64,000 nucleotides of DNA, taken from the NCBI GenBank assembly GCA_946482365.1, contig CAMLQY010000001.1, positions 200,819-264,818 of the forward strand, in the 5' to 3' direction. Positions 31,868 through 40,045 of this stretch are shown in pieces. The stretch is from an uncultured Actinomycetes bacterium (GTDB lineage Bacteria; Actinomycetota; Thermoleophilia; Solirubrobacterales; 70-9). The position numbers and the translations under genes are program-made. Positions within the stretch are counted from its first letter, which is position 1. Each line of letters opens with the position of its first letter. The notes under the pieces are model-generated. The model worked only from the letters and a program-made list of their open reading frames with translations, was not told the origin of the DNA and did not search any database.

Positions 31868-33183
31868 GCCCAGTCGAGCCGCCGGGCGCTGAAGCCGGCA
31901 GACCTGGCGTCGGCGTTGACCAGCACCGCGGTGATGCGATCGAATCTCCCCGGTCGCGGGAGGCGCACGGTCATCCGGCCTCCGCGCCGGGCGAAATCGA
32001 GGGCCCGGACGGCGCGGCCGCGGCGCTCGCTGCCCGTCCTGCCCACCAGGGCCAGCCCGGTGGCGATCCCCCGCGGCGCCGTCGCCTCGACGACGAGGGC
32101 CCTGCCCGTTGGGGCGTGGACCCGCAGCAGCTGGAAGGTCGTGTGGTTGAGCCGCCGCTGGCGGGCCTTGCCCCCGACCGGCAGGCTCCCCTGCCTGGAG
32201 ACGTCGGGGTATGAGTCCCCCTCGGAGAAGACCCGCTCCGTGCGCCACTCGGGCAGGTCGGCGGCGAAGCGGGCGAAGTCGCGGCTGAAGTCCGACCCGC
32301 CGGCGGCCTCGATCGCCGAGCCGTAGGCGGCGACCGAGAACCCCCCCGGCTTCGTGTGAACGGCGCGGGACCAGGCGTCGCGCACGACGTCGCGCCCGTA
32401 GCGATGCGACAGCCACTCGTTCCAGACCGCCGAGCCGTACTCCTTGATCGAGTTGGCGGTCAGCGGGACGTCGTAGCGCTTGACCCAGCGCCGCACGTAG
32501 CGCAGGTAGTCGTCGATCCCGTCGTAGACCAGGTCCTCCATCCAGACGGCGGTCGACTCGGCGAACCAGGCGTCCTGGTAGGCGTCATAGCCGAACTGAA
32601 GGATGTGGGTGTACTCGTGGGCGAAGGTGACCTCGAGGTCCTGCTGGGGCGAGGTGCCGGGGAACTCGCGCGGGTCGTAGTCGTTGTCGAGCACGAGGTA
32701 GCCGTGCAGGTGACGCGGCAGGCGACCCTTCACCCCCTGCCCGCGGTCGGGCGCCGCGTAGCCGAAGAGGGCACCGCCGATCTGGTCCAGGTAGACGTCG
32801 GTCTTCCCCTGCCCGCCGCCCTCGCGCCCGTCGGACTTCGGCGGGCGCCAGCCGAGCTTCCCGTTCTCGATCCCGTAGACGTGCTCGGCGACCTCCTGAA
32901 CCTGGACGACGTAGTCGGGAACCCCGTCGCCGTCGCCGTCGGCCAGCTTCGGCGCGTCGATCCCCTCCGCGACCCAGTGAACGCAGAAATGGCGGGTGCA
33001 GGCGGGCGAGCGCGGCGCCTCGGGGACCGTGTAGGCATTGCGGTTGGGGTCCGGTCGGTCGGTCGGTCGCGCCGCCGGCGCGCGGAACACCCGCTGGTCC
33101 GCCGCGGTGGCCACGGAGGGAAGGGCAAGCAGCAGAACCGCGAAGGCCAGCGACACCCCTATCAGCCGCCGGCGAGCCCGCAC
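31816..33183 (-). CDS. Secreted zinc metalloprotease-like protein (HExxH)
   Basis: A 455-residue exported protein. An Arg-rich start and a hydrophobic signal segment (LIGVSLAFAVLLLALPS) precede a mature region with a Ca-binding-like DGDGDGVPDYV and the zinc motif HEYTH in FAHEYTHILQF; a downstream Glu in WFAESTAVWMED is the likely third ligand, as in gluzincin-type enzymes. The C-terminal 120 residues form a beta-rich domain. GTG 33183 has TAGATT 7 bases upstream, which rejects the much longer open frame over nadE. Convergent with WS/DGAT, with a 52-base 3' overlap. Confidence 0.82.
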   Translation of the reverse strand: MRARRRLIGVSLAFAVLLLALPSVATAADQRVFRAPAARPTDRPDPNRNAYTVPEAPRSPACTRHFCVHWVAEGIDAPKLADGDGDGVPDYVVQVQEVAEHVYGIENGKLGWRPPKSDGREGGGQGKTDVYLDQIGGALFGYAAPDRGQGVKGRLPRHLHGYLVLDNDYDPREFPGTSPQQDLEVTFAHEYTHILQFGYDAYQDAWFAESTAVWMEDLVYDGIDDYLRYVRRWVKRYDVPLTANSIKEYGSAVWNEWLSHRYGRDVVRDAWSRAVHTKPGGFSVAAYGSAIEAAGGSDFSRDFARFAADLPEWRTERVFSEGDSYPDVSRQGSLPVGGKARQRRLNHTTFQLLRVHAPTGRALVVEATAPRGIATGLALVGRTGSERRGRAVRALDFARRGGRMTVRLPRPGRFDRITAVLVNADARSAGFSARRLDWAYLTDSAPFRVSARLAR

Positions 33184-33190
33184 GCAGGGC

Positions 33191-33196
33191 AATCTA
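33191..33196 (-). promoter_or_regulatory. -10 hexamer that fixes the metalloprotease start
   Basis: TAGATT on the minus strand, 7 bases before GTG 33183. Confidence 0.55.
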
Positions 33197-33221
33197 CCGC
33201 CGTCCCCCCTCTCTTCCTCTG

Positions 33222-33269
33222 CTGAGTTCGCCTTTTCCCGGGTCATAGCCCCGGAAAAGACGAACTCAC
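33222..33269. repeat. 47-bp fold-back repeat, family II copy E
   Basis: Arms TGAGTTCGCCTTTTCC and GGAAAAGACGAACTCA pair at 15 of 16 positions. Compared with copies D and F the arm changes TGACTTCG to TGAGTTCG with the matching change on the other side. It lies between two divergent starts, so it is not a terminator for either gene. Confidence 0.72.
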
Positions 33270-33315
33270 GGCTGGGCCGAGATACTTCGGGGGTGAATCC
33301 CCGCCGGAGCGCACC

Positions 33316-34986
33316 GTGCGCGTAGCGCTCGCCCAGATCGACCCCACGGTCGGCGACGTCGACGGCAACTCCGCCAAGATCGCGGAGTGGATCGGCCACG
33401 CCCGCGCCGAAGGGGCGGAGCTGGTCGTCTTCCCCGAGCTCTGCGTGCCCGGTTACCCGGCCGAGGACCTCTACCTGAAGCGGCACTTCGTCGAGGCGAA
33501 CCGGCGCGCGGTCGAGGAGCTCGCCGGCGAGACCGCCGGCCTGGTCGCGCTGGTGGGCTTCGCGGAGCCGGTCGCGGGCGGCGGCGAGAGCCGCCACGCC
33601 CACAACTCGCTCGCCGTGCTCGCCGACGGCGAGCTGCGCACCGTCTACCGCAAGAACCGGCTGCCCAACTACTCCGTCTTCGACGAGCAGCGCTACTTCG
33701 TCCCCGGCGCCGAGCCCGCGACGATCGAGGCCGGTGGGCAGCGGGTCGGCCTCACCGTCTGCGAGGACGTCTGGGCGCCGGGACCGCCCGCCTCCAGCGA
33801 GGCGGAGGCGGGCGCGAGCCTGATCGCCAACCCGTCGGGATCGCCGTACCACCGCGGCAAGGGGCGCGAGCGCGAAGCCATGTTCGCCGAGCGCGCCCGT
33901 GCCTACGGCACCCACTTCGCCTTCTGCAACCTCGTCGGCGGCCAGGACGAGCTGGTCTTCGACGGGCACAGCCTCCTCGTCGACCCCAGCGGGGAGGTGG
34001 TCGCCCGCGCGGCCCAGTTCGAGGAGGAGCTGCTGGTCTGCGAGGTCCCCTCCCCCGGCCCGGGCAGACTCGCCGAGCCGCTGTCCGACCTCGCCGAGGT
34101 CTACGCCGCCCTCGTGCTCGGCCTGCGCGACTACGTGCTCAAGAACGGCTTCCGCCACGTCGGCGTGGCCCTCTCCGGCGGCATCGACTCCGCCCTCGTC
34201 GCGCTGCTGGCCGTCGACGCCCTCGGGCCCGACCGGGTCAGCTGCGTCGTGATGCCATCGCCGCACTCGAGCCCTGAAACACAGGCCGACGCACGAACGA
34301 TCGCCGGCAACCTCGGCACCGAGCTGATCGAGATCCCGATCGCGCCGGCGATGGCCGAGTACGAGAGCTCGCTCTCGGACGCATTCAGGCGAGGCAACGG
34401 CAGGGATGCGGTCACCGAGGAGCTGCCGCGCGACCCGAGCCGGCCGTCAGCGCCCGACCTCGCGGCCGAGAACATCCAGGCCCGGATCCGCGGCAACATG
34501 ATGATGGCGCTCTCCAACAAGCACGGCTGGCTGGTGCTGACGACCGGCAACAAGAGCGAGATGTCAGTCGGCTACGCGACGCTCTACGGCGACATGGCCG
34601 GCGGCTTCGCCGCGATCAAGGACGTGCCGAAGACGCTGGTCTACGAGCTGACCCGCCACCGCAACGAGCGTGCGGGCCGCGAGCTGGTGCCAGCGTCGGT
34701 GCTGGAGCGGGCGCCGTCGGCGGAGCTCCGACCGGACCAGCTCGACAGCGACTCGCTTCCGCCCTACGACCTGCTCGACCGCATCCTCGAGTCCTACGTC
34801 GAGCGCGACGAGGGTCGCGAGGAGATGATCGCCGCCGGCCTTCCGGCCGGGGTCGTCGACGACGTCATCCGCATGGTCGACCGTTCCGAGTACAAGCGCC
34901 GCCAGGCGGCTCCGGGCATCCGGATCACGCCGAAGGCCTTCGGGCGCGACCGACGGTTGCCGATCACGAACAGGTACGGGGGCTAA
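33316..34986 (+). CDS. nadE: Glutamine-hydrolysing NAD+ synthase
   Basis: A 556-residue two-domain enzyme for the last step of NAD synthesis. The N-terminal nitrilase-type glutaminase has the Glu-Lys-Cys triad (FPELCVPGYP, YRKNRLPNY, VCEDVW). The C-terminal synthetase has the PP-loop SGGIDSAL near residue 287 and the TTGNKSEMSVGYATLYGD motif. GTG 33316 gives the standard N-terminus (VALAQIDPTVGD). The stop overlaps the convergent thioesterase stop by 4 bases. Confidence 0.95.
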   Translation: MRVALAQIDPTVGDVDGNSAKIAEWIGHARAEGAELVVFPELCVPGYPAEDLYLKRHFVEANRRAVEELAGETAGLVALVGFAEPVAGGGESRHAHNSLAVLADGELRTVYRKNRLPNYSVFDEQRYFVPGAEPATIEAGGQRVGLTVCEDVWAPGPPASSEAEAGASLIANPSGSPYHRGKGREREAMFAERARAYGTHFAFCNLVGGQDELVFDGHSLLVDPSGEVVARAAQFEEELLVCEVPSPGPGRLAEPLSDLAEVYAALVLGLRDYVLKNGFRHVGVALSGGIDSALVALLAVDALGPDRVSCVVMPSPHSSPETQADARTIAGNLGTELIEIPIAPAMAEYESSLSDAFRRGNGRDAVTEELPRDPSRPSAPDLAAENIQARIRGNMMMALSNKHGWLVLTTGNKSEMSVGYATLYGDMAGGFAAIKDVPKTLVYELTRHRNERAGRELVPASVLERAPSAELRPDQLDSDSLPPYDLLDRILESYVERDEGREEMIAAGLPAGVVDDVIRMVDRSEYKRRQAAPGIRITPKAFGRDRRLPITNRYGG

Positions 34987-35390
34987 TCCGACTTCGGGAT
35001 CGGCCTGACAGCAATTGTCATTTGGGCCAGCGCGCAAAGTTTGCCGTTTGCGTCTGTTACTTCCGCGTCCCAGACCCAGGTCGTGCGGCCGCGGTGCCGG
35101 GCCTTGGCCTGGACTTCCGCGTGACCCTCGGTCACAGGGCGGATGAAGCTGACGCTGATCGACTGGCCCATCGCCATCATCCCGTCGTCCAGCACCGCCA
35201 GCGCAGTCGCCCGCGAGCAGACGCTCTCGACCAGGCTCGACATCACGCCGCCGTGCAGGAGGCCGACCGGCTGGCGCAGCTCGTCGCGCATCTGCACCCG
35301 CACGCGGGCGTGCTCGGGATCGTCGTCGAGCCACTCCGTGCCCAGCAGGGCGTCGAAGTGGGAAACCAGCTCAGGCGCGTCGTCGGCCAT
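34983..35390 (-). CDS. Hotdog-fold thioesterase (PaaI-like)
   Basis: A 135-residue PaaI/YbdB-type acyl-CoA thioesterase. The family motif GLLHGGVMSSLVESV and the later GQSISVSFIRPVTEG are clear. Such enzymes release CoA from aryl or short acyl thioesters. ATG 35390 has TAGGGT 8 bases upstream. Convergent with nadE. Confidence 0.85.
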   Translation of the reverse strand: MADDAPELVSHFDALLGTEWLDDDPEHARVRVQMRDELRQPVGLLHGGVMSSLVESVCSRATALAVLDDGMMAMGQSISVSFIRPVTEGHAEVQAKARHRGRTTWVWDAEVTDANGKLCALAQMTIAVRPIPKSD

Positions 35391-35398
35391 CGCACCGG

Positions 35399-35404
35399 AC
35401 CCTA
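35399..35404 (-). promoter_or_regulatory. -10 hexamer of the thioesterase gene
   Basis: TAGGGT on the minus strand, 8 bases before ATG 35390. Confidence 0.5.
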
Positions 35405-35479
35405 TCTCCAGGGGCGTCTGTGCTCATCGGCCATATCGCCCCTTAACCTCAGACACGCCCTCTGAGGGACTCGCTCGCG

Positions 35480-35485
35480 TAGGCT
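35480..35485 (+). promoter_or_regulatory. -10 hexamer that fixes the start of the anti-sigma-like gene
   Basis: TAGGCT ends 8 bases before TTG 35494. The frame is open 117 codons upstream, but that region is antisense to the thioesterase gene and to its promoter. Confidence 0.6.
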
Positions 35486-35493
35486 TCCGGCCC

Positions 35494-36399
35494 TTGGCAC
35501 TGACCGACGACCAGAAGGCGATGCTCCGGCTGCTCGCGCAGCGCGAAGAGGGCTACGAGGACATGGCCGCGCTGATGGGGATCAGCGTCGAGGAGCTGCG
35601 CGCCCGGGTGAAGGACGCGCTCTCGGAGGTGGAGGAGCCCGAGACACCTGCCCCGCCCCCCGCGTCGGCGATGCCGCCCAGCCCTCCCCCGCCTCCGCCA
35701 CCGGTCGCGCAACCGCCTGCGCCCGAGCCGCAGCCTCAGGTTTCCGAGCCGGTCCCGACCCCCGCGCCCCCAGCGCCCAGGCAGGCCGCGCGGCCCTCGC
35801 CGCTTGTCCGCTTGCGCGAGTCAAAGGACCGCGGCGCCCTGATCGGCGTCGGTGCGGGCGCCCTCGTCGTCCTTGCCCTCGTCCTGGTCCTGGTCCTCAG
35901 CGGCGACGACGGGGGTTCGTCGTCCTCGTCTTCAGCGACGAGCGACGGTGGGACCTCCCTCACCGCGGCCGAAGAAAGCAAGCTCACCCAGGCGATCCTC
36001 GAGCCGACCGACGGCAGCGACGCCAGCGGCCGGGCCTTGTTCGGGCGCTACAAGAAGAGCGTCCTGCTGCAGGTCGAGGCCGAGGGGCTGGAGCCCTCTC
36101 CGCCCGGCGAGACCTACACGATCTGGCTCTACCGCTCGCCAAAACTGGTCCTGCGGATCGGCGCGGTGCCGGTCGGCGAGCAGGACGAGGGGAGGCTGGC
36201 CGTGCAGCTGCCGATCCCGACCCAGGTTCTCAGTTACGTCGCCGGCGGCGCCTTCGACCAGGTCGACGTCTCGCTCACCTCGAGCGCCGCCTACAAAGCC
36301 GCCCTCGCCAAAGCGAAAGCGGAACGCAGGCTGCCGCCGTACACCGGCGAGTCCGTTCTGCGCGGCGAGATCACCGGTCCCGCGATCCAGAAGCAGTAG
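35494..36399 (+). CDS. Membrane protein with HTH-like N-terminus and RskA-type C-terminal domain
   Basis: A 301-residue bitopic protein. Residues 1-45 look like a sigma-region-4-type helical hairpin (DDQKAMLRLLAQREEGYEDMA, split at the AALMGISVEELRARV helix). A Pro-rich linker (about 50-100), one transmembrane helix (about 118-138), a Ser run and a beta-rich domain follow. The last domain has GETYTIWLYRSP and resembles the extracytoplasmic part of RskA/anti-sigma-K proteins. No sigma factor gene is adjacent. TTG 35494 is set by the -10 box. Role as a membrane regulator is an inference. Confidence 0.65.
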   Translation: MALTDDQKAMLRLLAQREEGYEDMAALMGISVEELRARVKDALSEVEEPETPAPPPASAMPPSPPPPPPPVAQPPAPEPQPQVSEPVPTPAPPAPRQAARPSPLVRLRESKDRGALIGVGAGALVVLALVLVLVLSGDDGGSSSSSSATSDGGTSLTAAEESKLTQAILEPTDGSDASGRALFGRYKKSVLLQVEAEGLEPSPPGETYTIWLYRSPKLVLRIGAVPVGEQDEGRLAVQLPIPTQVLSYVAGGAFDQVDVSLTSSAAYKAALAKAKAERRLPPYTGESVLRGEITGPAIQKQ

Positions 36400-36400
36400 C

Positions 36401-38026
36401 TCAGGGCAGCAGCTTGCCTGGATTCATGATGCCGGCGGGATCGAGCCGTTCCTTCGCCGCGCGTAGCACCTCGAGGCCCGTCTGGCCCACCTCCGCCTCC
36501 ATGTAGGGGGCGTGGTCGCGGCCGACGGCGTGGTGGTGGGTGATCGTGCCGCCGTGGGCGACGATCGCCTCGCAGGCGGCGCGCTTGACCTGCTGCCACT
36601 GGGCGATCTCCTCGCCTCGGCGGGCGCGGGAGATGAAGGTGAAGTAGAGCGAGGCGCCGTCGGCGTAGGCGTGGGAGAGGTGGCAGAAGACGAGCCCGGG
36701 TGTGCCCTGAGCGCCGAGGGAGTCCCGTATCGCGGTACCGACCGCGGCGTGCAGCTCGCCGAGCCTGCTCCAGGTGTGCGAGGTCTCCAGGGTCTCGACC
36801 ATCGCCCCCATCTCCATCAGCGTGTCGCGCAGGTAGGGGCCCTGGAAGCGCCCGTGCTCCCAGGAGCGCCCGGCAGACTGGCCCAGGTAGACGGCGCCGC
36901 CGCGGCGCAGCTCGCGCACCGAGAGCGCCCGGCGGCGGGCGACTGCCTCCTCCCCGCCCTCGAGCCCGACGACGACCAGGCAGCCACCGCGGCGCTTGCG
37001 CAGGCCGAGGTAGCCGCCGAAGAGCGTGCCGGCGAGGCCGCGGGGGCCGGAGAGGGCCAGGGAGACCTCGGTCTCCTCCTCGTCGGAGACGCGGATCACG
37101 TCGGGCAGGCCCGGCCCCTGCGCCAGGGCGCGGACGATCTCCGCCCCGGCCTCGAAGCTCTCGGCCATCCAGGCCTCGTAGCGCCGCACCCGCGGCGCTG
37201 GCCGCACGCGCACGGTCACCTCCGGGATCACGCCGAAGACCCCCTCCGAGCCGACGACGAGCTCGCGCAGGGAGGGGCCGGCGGCGGTGTGCGGCGTCTC
37301 CAGCGTGCGCAGGTCGCCGGCCGGGGCGATCAGGCGGACCGAGCTGACCAGGGCGTCGAAGCGCCCGTAGCCGCTCGACGCCTGCCCGGCGGAGCGGGTC
37401 GCGGCGAAGCCGCCGATCGTCGCGTACTCGAAGGACTGCGGGTAGTGGCCGAGGACGAGCCCGTGGGCGGCGAGCTCGGCTTCGGCCTCGGGCCCGCGCA
37501 GGCCGGCGCCGAGGCGGGCGGTGAGCGAGCGGTCGTCCACCTCGATGCCGCGCAGGCGGGCCAGGTCGAGGCTGACCACACGTGAGTGGTCACCGCGCAG
37601 CGGCGCCACCCCGCCGACGACGCTGGTGCCGCCGCCGAAGGGAACCACCGCGACGCCCTCCTCGGCGCAGGCGAGGAGGGCGCGTCTCACCGCGTCGGCG
37701 TCGGTGGGCAGCAGCACCGCATCGGGGGCCTCATCGAGACGACCGCCGCGCAGGCGGGCGAGGTCGGCGTAGCCGCAGCCGGTCGCGTGGCGGACGCGGT
37801 CCTCGAGGCCGGTGAAGACGTTCTCCTCGCCGACCGAGTCGAGCAGCGCCCGCGGCAGCGGCTCCGGTGCCGGCAGCTCGAATCCATCCAGCTCCGCCGC
37901 CCGCGGAGAGGGGCTGAGCTCGCCGACCCGCTCGCGCAGGGTCGCGAGGGCCGCCTCGTCGAGCTCCGGGAGGACCGACGGGTCGCCCCACCCCCACCAC
38001 TTAGAGTCGCGGCGGGGCCCGGTCAC
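36401..38026 (-). CDS. FAD-linked oxidase, alkyl-DHAP-synthase-like
   Basis: A 541-residue flavoprotein of the VAO/PCMH family. It starts with the SKWWGWGDP segment and has the FAD motif VPFGGGTSVVGG. The C-terminal active-site string ITHHHAVGRDHAPYM matches the HHH region of alkyl-dihydroxyacetonephosphate synthase, the ether-lipid enzyme. It could also be a D-2-hydroxyacid dehydrogenase-like relative, since bacterial members are rarely characterised. GTG 38026 overlaps the upstream SRPBCC stop by 4 bases. Confidence 0.85.
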   Translation of the reverse strand: MTGPRRDSKWWGWGDPSVLPELDEAALATLRERVGELSPSPRAAELDGFELPAPEPLPRALLDSVGEENVFTGLEDRVRHATGCGYADLARLRGGRLDEAPDAVLLPTDADAVRRALLACAEEGVAVVPFGGGTSVVGGVAPLRGDHSRVVSLDLARLRGIEVDDRSLTARLGAGLRGPEAEAELAAHGLVLGHYPQSFEYATIGGFAATRSAGQASSGYGRFDALVSSVRLIAPAGDLRTLETPHTAAGPSLRELVVGSEGVFGVIPEVTVRVRPAPRVRRYEAWMAESFEAGAEIVRALAQGPGLPDVIRVSDEEETEVSLALSGPRGLAGTLFGGYLGLRKRRGGCLVVVGLEGGEEAVARRRALSVRELRRGGAVYLGQSAGRSWEHGRFQGPYLRDTLMEMGAMVETLETSHTWSRLGELHAAVGTAIRDSLGAQGTPGLVFCHLSHAYADGASLYFTFISRARRGEEIAQWQQVKRAACEAIVAHGGTITHHHAVGRDHAPYMEAEVGQTGLEVLRAAKERLDPAGIMNPGKLLP

Positions 38027-38469
38027 GTGAGGGCCCGCTCGATCCCGTCGAGGGCTTCCTCGAGCAGCGACCCCTGCCCCCGCCGCATCATCGGCCCGCC
38101 AAGGCGCGAGAGCCCGCGCAGGGCCTGCGCCGCGGTCAGCGAGACCTCCGTGCCCTCCCCCGCGTCTTGGAGGGCGACCACGACCTCATAGCGGCGCAGG
38201 TGGCGCTCGAACGGCGTCCCCTCCAGCTGCTGCCCCCACGCGTATCGCTCGCCCTCGGCCGACTCGGTGCAGCGGAAGTCAGCCCGCACGCCCCGCCCCT
38301 CGGCCGTCCCCAGGACCTTGGTCCACTGCGCCCCCGCCCCGCTCCCTTCGACGCCCTCGACCCGCATCGTCCGCGGCCACCAGCGCGGCAGGCTGTACGG
38401 ATCGGAGACAAGCCCCCAAACCTCAGGGCGCGGTGCGTCGATCGTCCTCCGGCGGGTCGCTCGCGGCAC
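38023..38469 (-). CDS. SRPBCC (polyketide cyclase/START-like) protein
   Basis: A 148-residue START-fold ligand-binding protein: RTIDAPRPEVWGLVSDPYSLPRW at the N-terminus (shown in two parts, RTIDAPRPEVW and GLVSDPYSLPRW) and an amphipathic C-terminal helix (GSLLEEALDGIERAL). It probably binds a lipid or hydrophobic metabolite. Its stop overlaps the start of the FAD-linked oxidase, suggesting a joint role in lipid handling. Confidence 0.78.
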   Translation of the reverse strand: MPRATRRRTIDAPRPEVWGLVSDPYSLPRWWPRTMRVEGVEGSGAGAQWTKVLGTAEGRGVRADFRCTESAEGERYAWGQQLEGTPFERHLRRYEVVVALQDAGEGTEVSLTAAQALRGLSRLGGPMMRRGQGSLLEEALDGIERALT

Positions 38470-38480
38470 GATCGGCCGAA

Positions 38481-39224
38481 TCAGTCGCCCGCGAGACGCC
38501 GCAGATCGCGCACTAGAAGAAGGTGCTTGAGGTGGCTGACGGTCGCGGCCAGGCTCTCCAGGCTCTCCAGGGCCTCCTTGCGCCGTTCGGGATTGCGCGA
38601 GCGCAGCGACGGCCCCAGCAGCGCCTCCAGCAGGTTCGCCTCGCGGTCGGCCGAGGAGCGGAAGACGCGCAGGTTGCGGGCCGCCACGCCGAAGCGGGAG
38701 AGCTCGTTGGAGGCGCGGATCACTTCGCGGTCGGTCTCGTCGTAGACGGTCTTGCCGTCCCGCTTCTCAGGCTGCACGATGCCGAAGTTCTCCAGCTCGG
38801 CGATCAGCTCCTCGCGGGCGCCGGTCTCCTCGATCACCTCCTCGAGGGTGAGGTAGGCGCGCGAGGTGTCGATCAGGATCGCCCTGCGCACGGCGCCGCC
38901 CGCGGTCCGCTTGTCCGCGCTGCCGACCGCGGCGGTGATGTCGCCGCCCGCGGCCAGCTCCTGGCGGATCACCCGCAGGGGCAGGAACTCGTCGCGCTGC
39001 AGGCGCAGGATCGTGCGCAGCCTTTCGACGTCGGACTGGCTGTAGAGGCGGTAGCCGCCCGGCGTCCGCCGCGGCGTCAGCAGCTTCTGGTCCTCGAGGT
39101 AGCGGATCTTCGAGATCGAGACGTCGTCGAACTCGCTCTGCAGGATCTTGCAGACGGCGCCGATCGTCAGCGCCTTGCGGGGGCGCGAGTCGCGCTGGCG
39201 GACCTGCTGCTCGGATACGGCCAA
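38481..39224 (-). CDS. MerR-family regulator, FtsR-like
   Basis: A 247-residue protein with a MerR winged helix-turn-helix at about residues 18-88 (LTIGAVCKILQ, SKIRYLEDQKLLTPRRTPGGYRLYSQSDV). A second helical region (about 118-180) and a C-terminal helical domain follow. Gene order with a GarA-like FHA gene immediately upstream is the same as Rv1827-Rv1828 in mycobacteria and the ftsR locus of corynebacteria, where the regulator activates ftsZ. TTG 39224 lies 9 bases after the FHA stop. It may act on the inverted repeat upstream of the operon. Confidence 0.85.
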   Translation of the reverse strand: MAVSEQQVRQRDSRPRKALTIGAVCKILQSEFDDVSISKIRYLEDQKLLTPRRTPGGYRLYSQSDVERLRTILRLQRDEFLPLRVIRQELAAGGDITAAVGSADKRTAGGAVRRAILIDTSRAYLTLEEVIEETGAREELIAELENFGIVQPEKRDGKTVYDETDREVIRASNELSRFGVAARNLRVFRSSADREANLLEALLGPSLRSRNPERRKEALESLESLAATVSHLKHLLLVRDLRRLAGD

Positions 39225-39233
39225 AGGGTCCCC

Positions 39234-39713
39234 CTACTTCTCCAGGTAGCTGAGCTTGTACTTGCCGACCTGGATCTCGTCGCCGTCGGCGAGCCGGTGG
39301 GACTCGATCCGGCGCCGGTTGACGTAGGTGCCGTTGAGCGAGCCGAGGTCGTCGATGTAGAGGCCGTCGCGGCGCCGCACCAGCAGCGCGTGGTTGCGGG
39401 AGACGGTGACGTCGTCGAGGAAGACGCCGGCGTCGGGGCTGCGCCCGATGCTGACCCGGTCCTCGCCGAGCGCGAAGCTCTCGCCGGCGCGGCCTCCGCC
39501 GGCGCGGATCACCAAGGCGGCGCCGCTGCGCTCGATCGTCTCGTCGATGTCGACCGGCTGCATCTCACCGGTGTCGTCGACGGTGTAGGTCATCGTCGTC
39601 GGTTCCTCTCCCTCGGCTCCCTCGGCCGGGCCGCCGACGTAGGCACCGCACTTCTGGCAGTAGTTGGCGCCCTCGGGGTTGACGAAGCCGCATTCGGGAC
39701 AGTGGACGGCCAT
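39234..39713 (-). CDS. FHA-domain protein, GarA/OdhI-like, with N-terminal zinc ribbon
   Basis: A 159-residue protein. The N-terminus has a four-Cys zinc ribbon (CPECGF and CQKCGAY, residues 5-25). A short acidic segment with PTTMTY follows, at the place where GarA/OdhI carry the threonines phosphorylated by PknB/PknG. The FHA domain (about 68-155) has SIGRSPDAGVFLDDVTVSRNH and DLGSLNGTYVN, closely matching GarA. By analogy it may tune 2-oxoglutarate metabolism. The zinc ribbon is not part of mycobacterial GarA. ATG 39713 has an AGAGGAG ribosome site. Confidence 0.87.
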   Translation of the reverse strand: MAVHCPECGFVNPEGANYCQKCGAYVGGPAEGAEGEEPTTMTYTVDDTGEMQPVDIDETIERSGAALVIRAGGGRAGESFALGEDRVSIGRSPDAGVFLDDVTVSRNHALLVRRRDGLYIDDLGSLNGTYVNRRRIESHRLADGDEIQVGKYKLSYLEK

Positions 39714-39725
39714 CGAGCGTCTCCT

Positions 39726-40001
39726 CTAGGCGGGCTGGTCCTCGGGCTCGTCCTCTGGCGCCTGCGCCTTGCCCGCCAGGATCTCGGTCAGCTGCGTCAC
39801 GTCGTCGCCGGAGAAGAGAGTGTCCCCGCGCTCTCGCTTCTGCCGCAGGCGGTTGACCAGCTCCGCACGGAGGATGTCGATCTTCCCGTGCAGGACGCGG
39901 CGCTTGTAGGAGATCTCGTCCTCTTCCTGCGTGAGCTTGTCGATCAGGCCCTTCAGCTCCTCGTCGCTGAGTGAGCCCAGGTCGGGAAAGGTGTCCTCCA
40001 T
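39726..40001 (-). CDS. RsiG-like protein with a single c-di-GMP-signature helix
   Basis: A 91-residue, mostly helical acidic protein. The second helix carries E27-x3-S31-x2-R34-x3-H38-x3-D42, which fits the RsiG c-di-GMP signature E-x3-S-x2-R-x3-Q-x3-D except for His in place of Gln. Streptomyces RsiG has two such helices and holds the sigma factor WhiG when bound to c-di-GMP; single-motif relatives work as dimers in deep-branching actinobacteria. No whiG-like gene is in the window. First gene of the operon with GarA-like and FtsR-like genes; ATG 40001 has AAGGAG. Confidence 0.68.
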   Translation of the reverse strand: MEDTFPDLGSLSDEELKGLIDKLTQEEDEISYKRRVLHGKIDILRAELVNRLRQKRERGDTLFSGDDVTQLTEILAGKAQAPEDEPEDQPA

Positions 40002-40045
40002 CTCGCTCCTTGGTTGAGTTGCGGCCTTCGCGGCCTCGTCCGGCG

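Noticed and set aside
35415..35460. Imperfect GGGGCGTCTG / CAGACACGCCC repeat between the thioesterase and the anti-sigma-like gene
   Set aside because: The arms need a 2-base bulge and it fits none of the repeat families in size or core.
34983..35493. The anti-sigma-like gene starting at 35143
   Set aside because: The first 117 codons are antisense to the thioesterase gene; the -10 box at 35480 points to TTG 35494.
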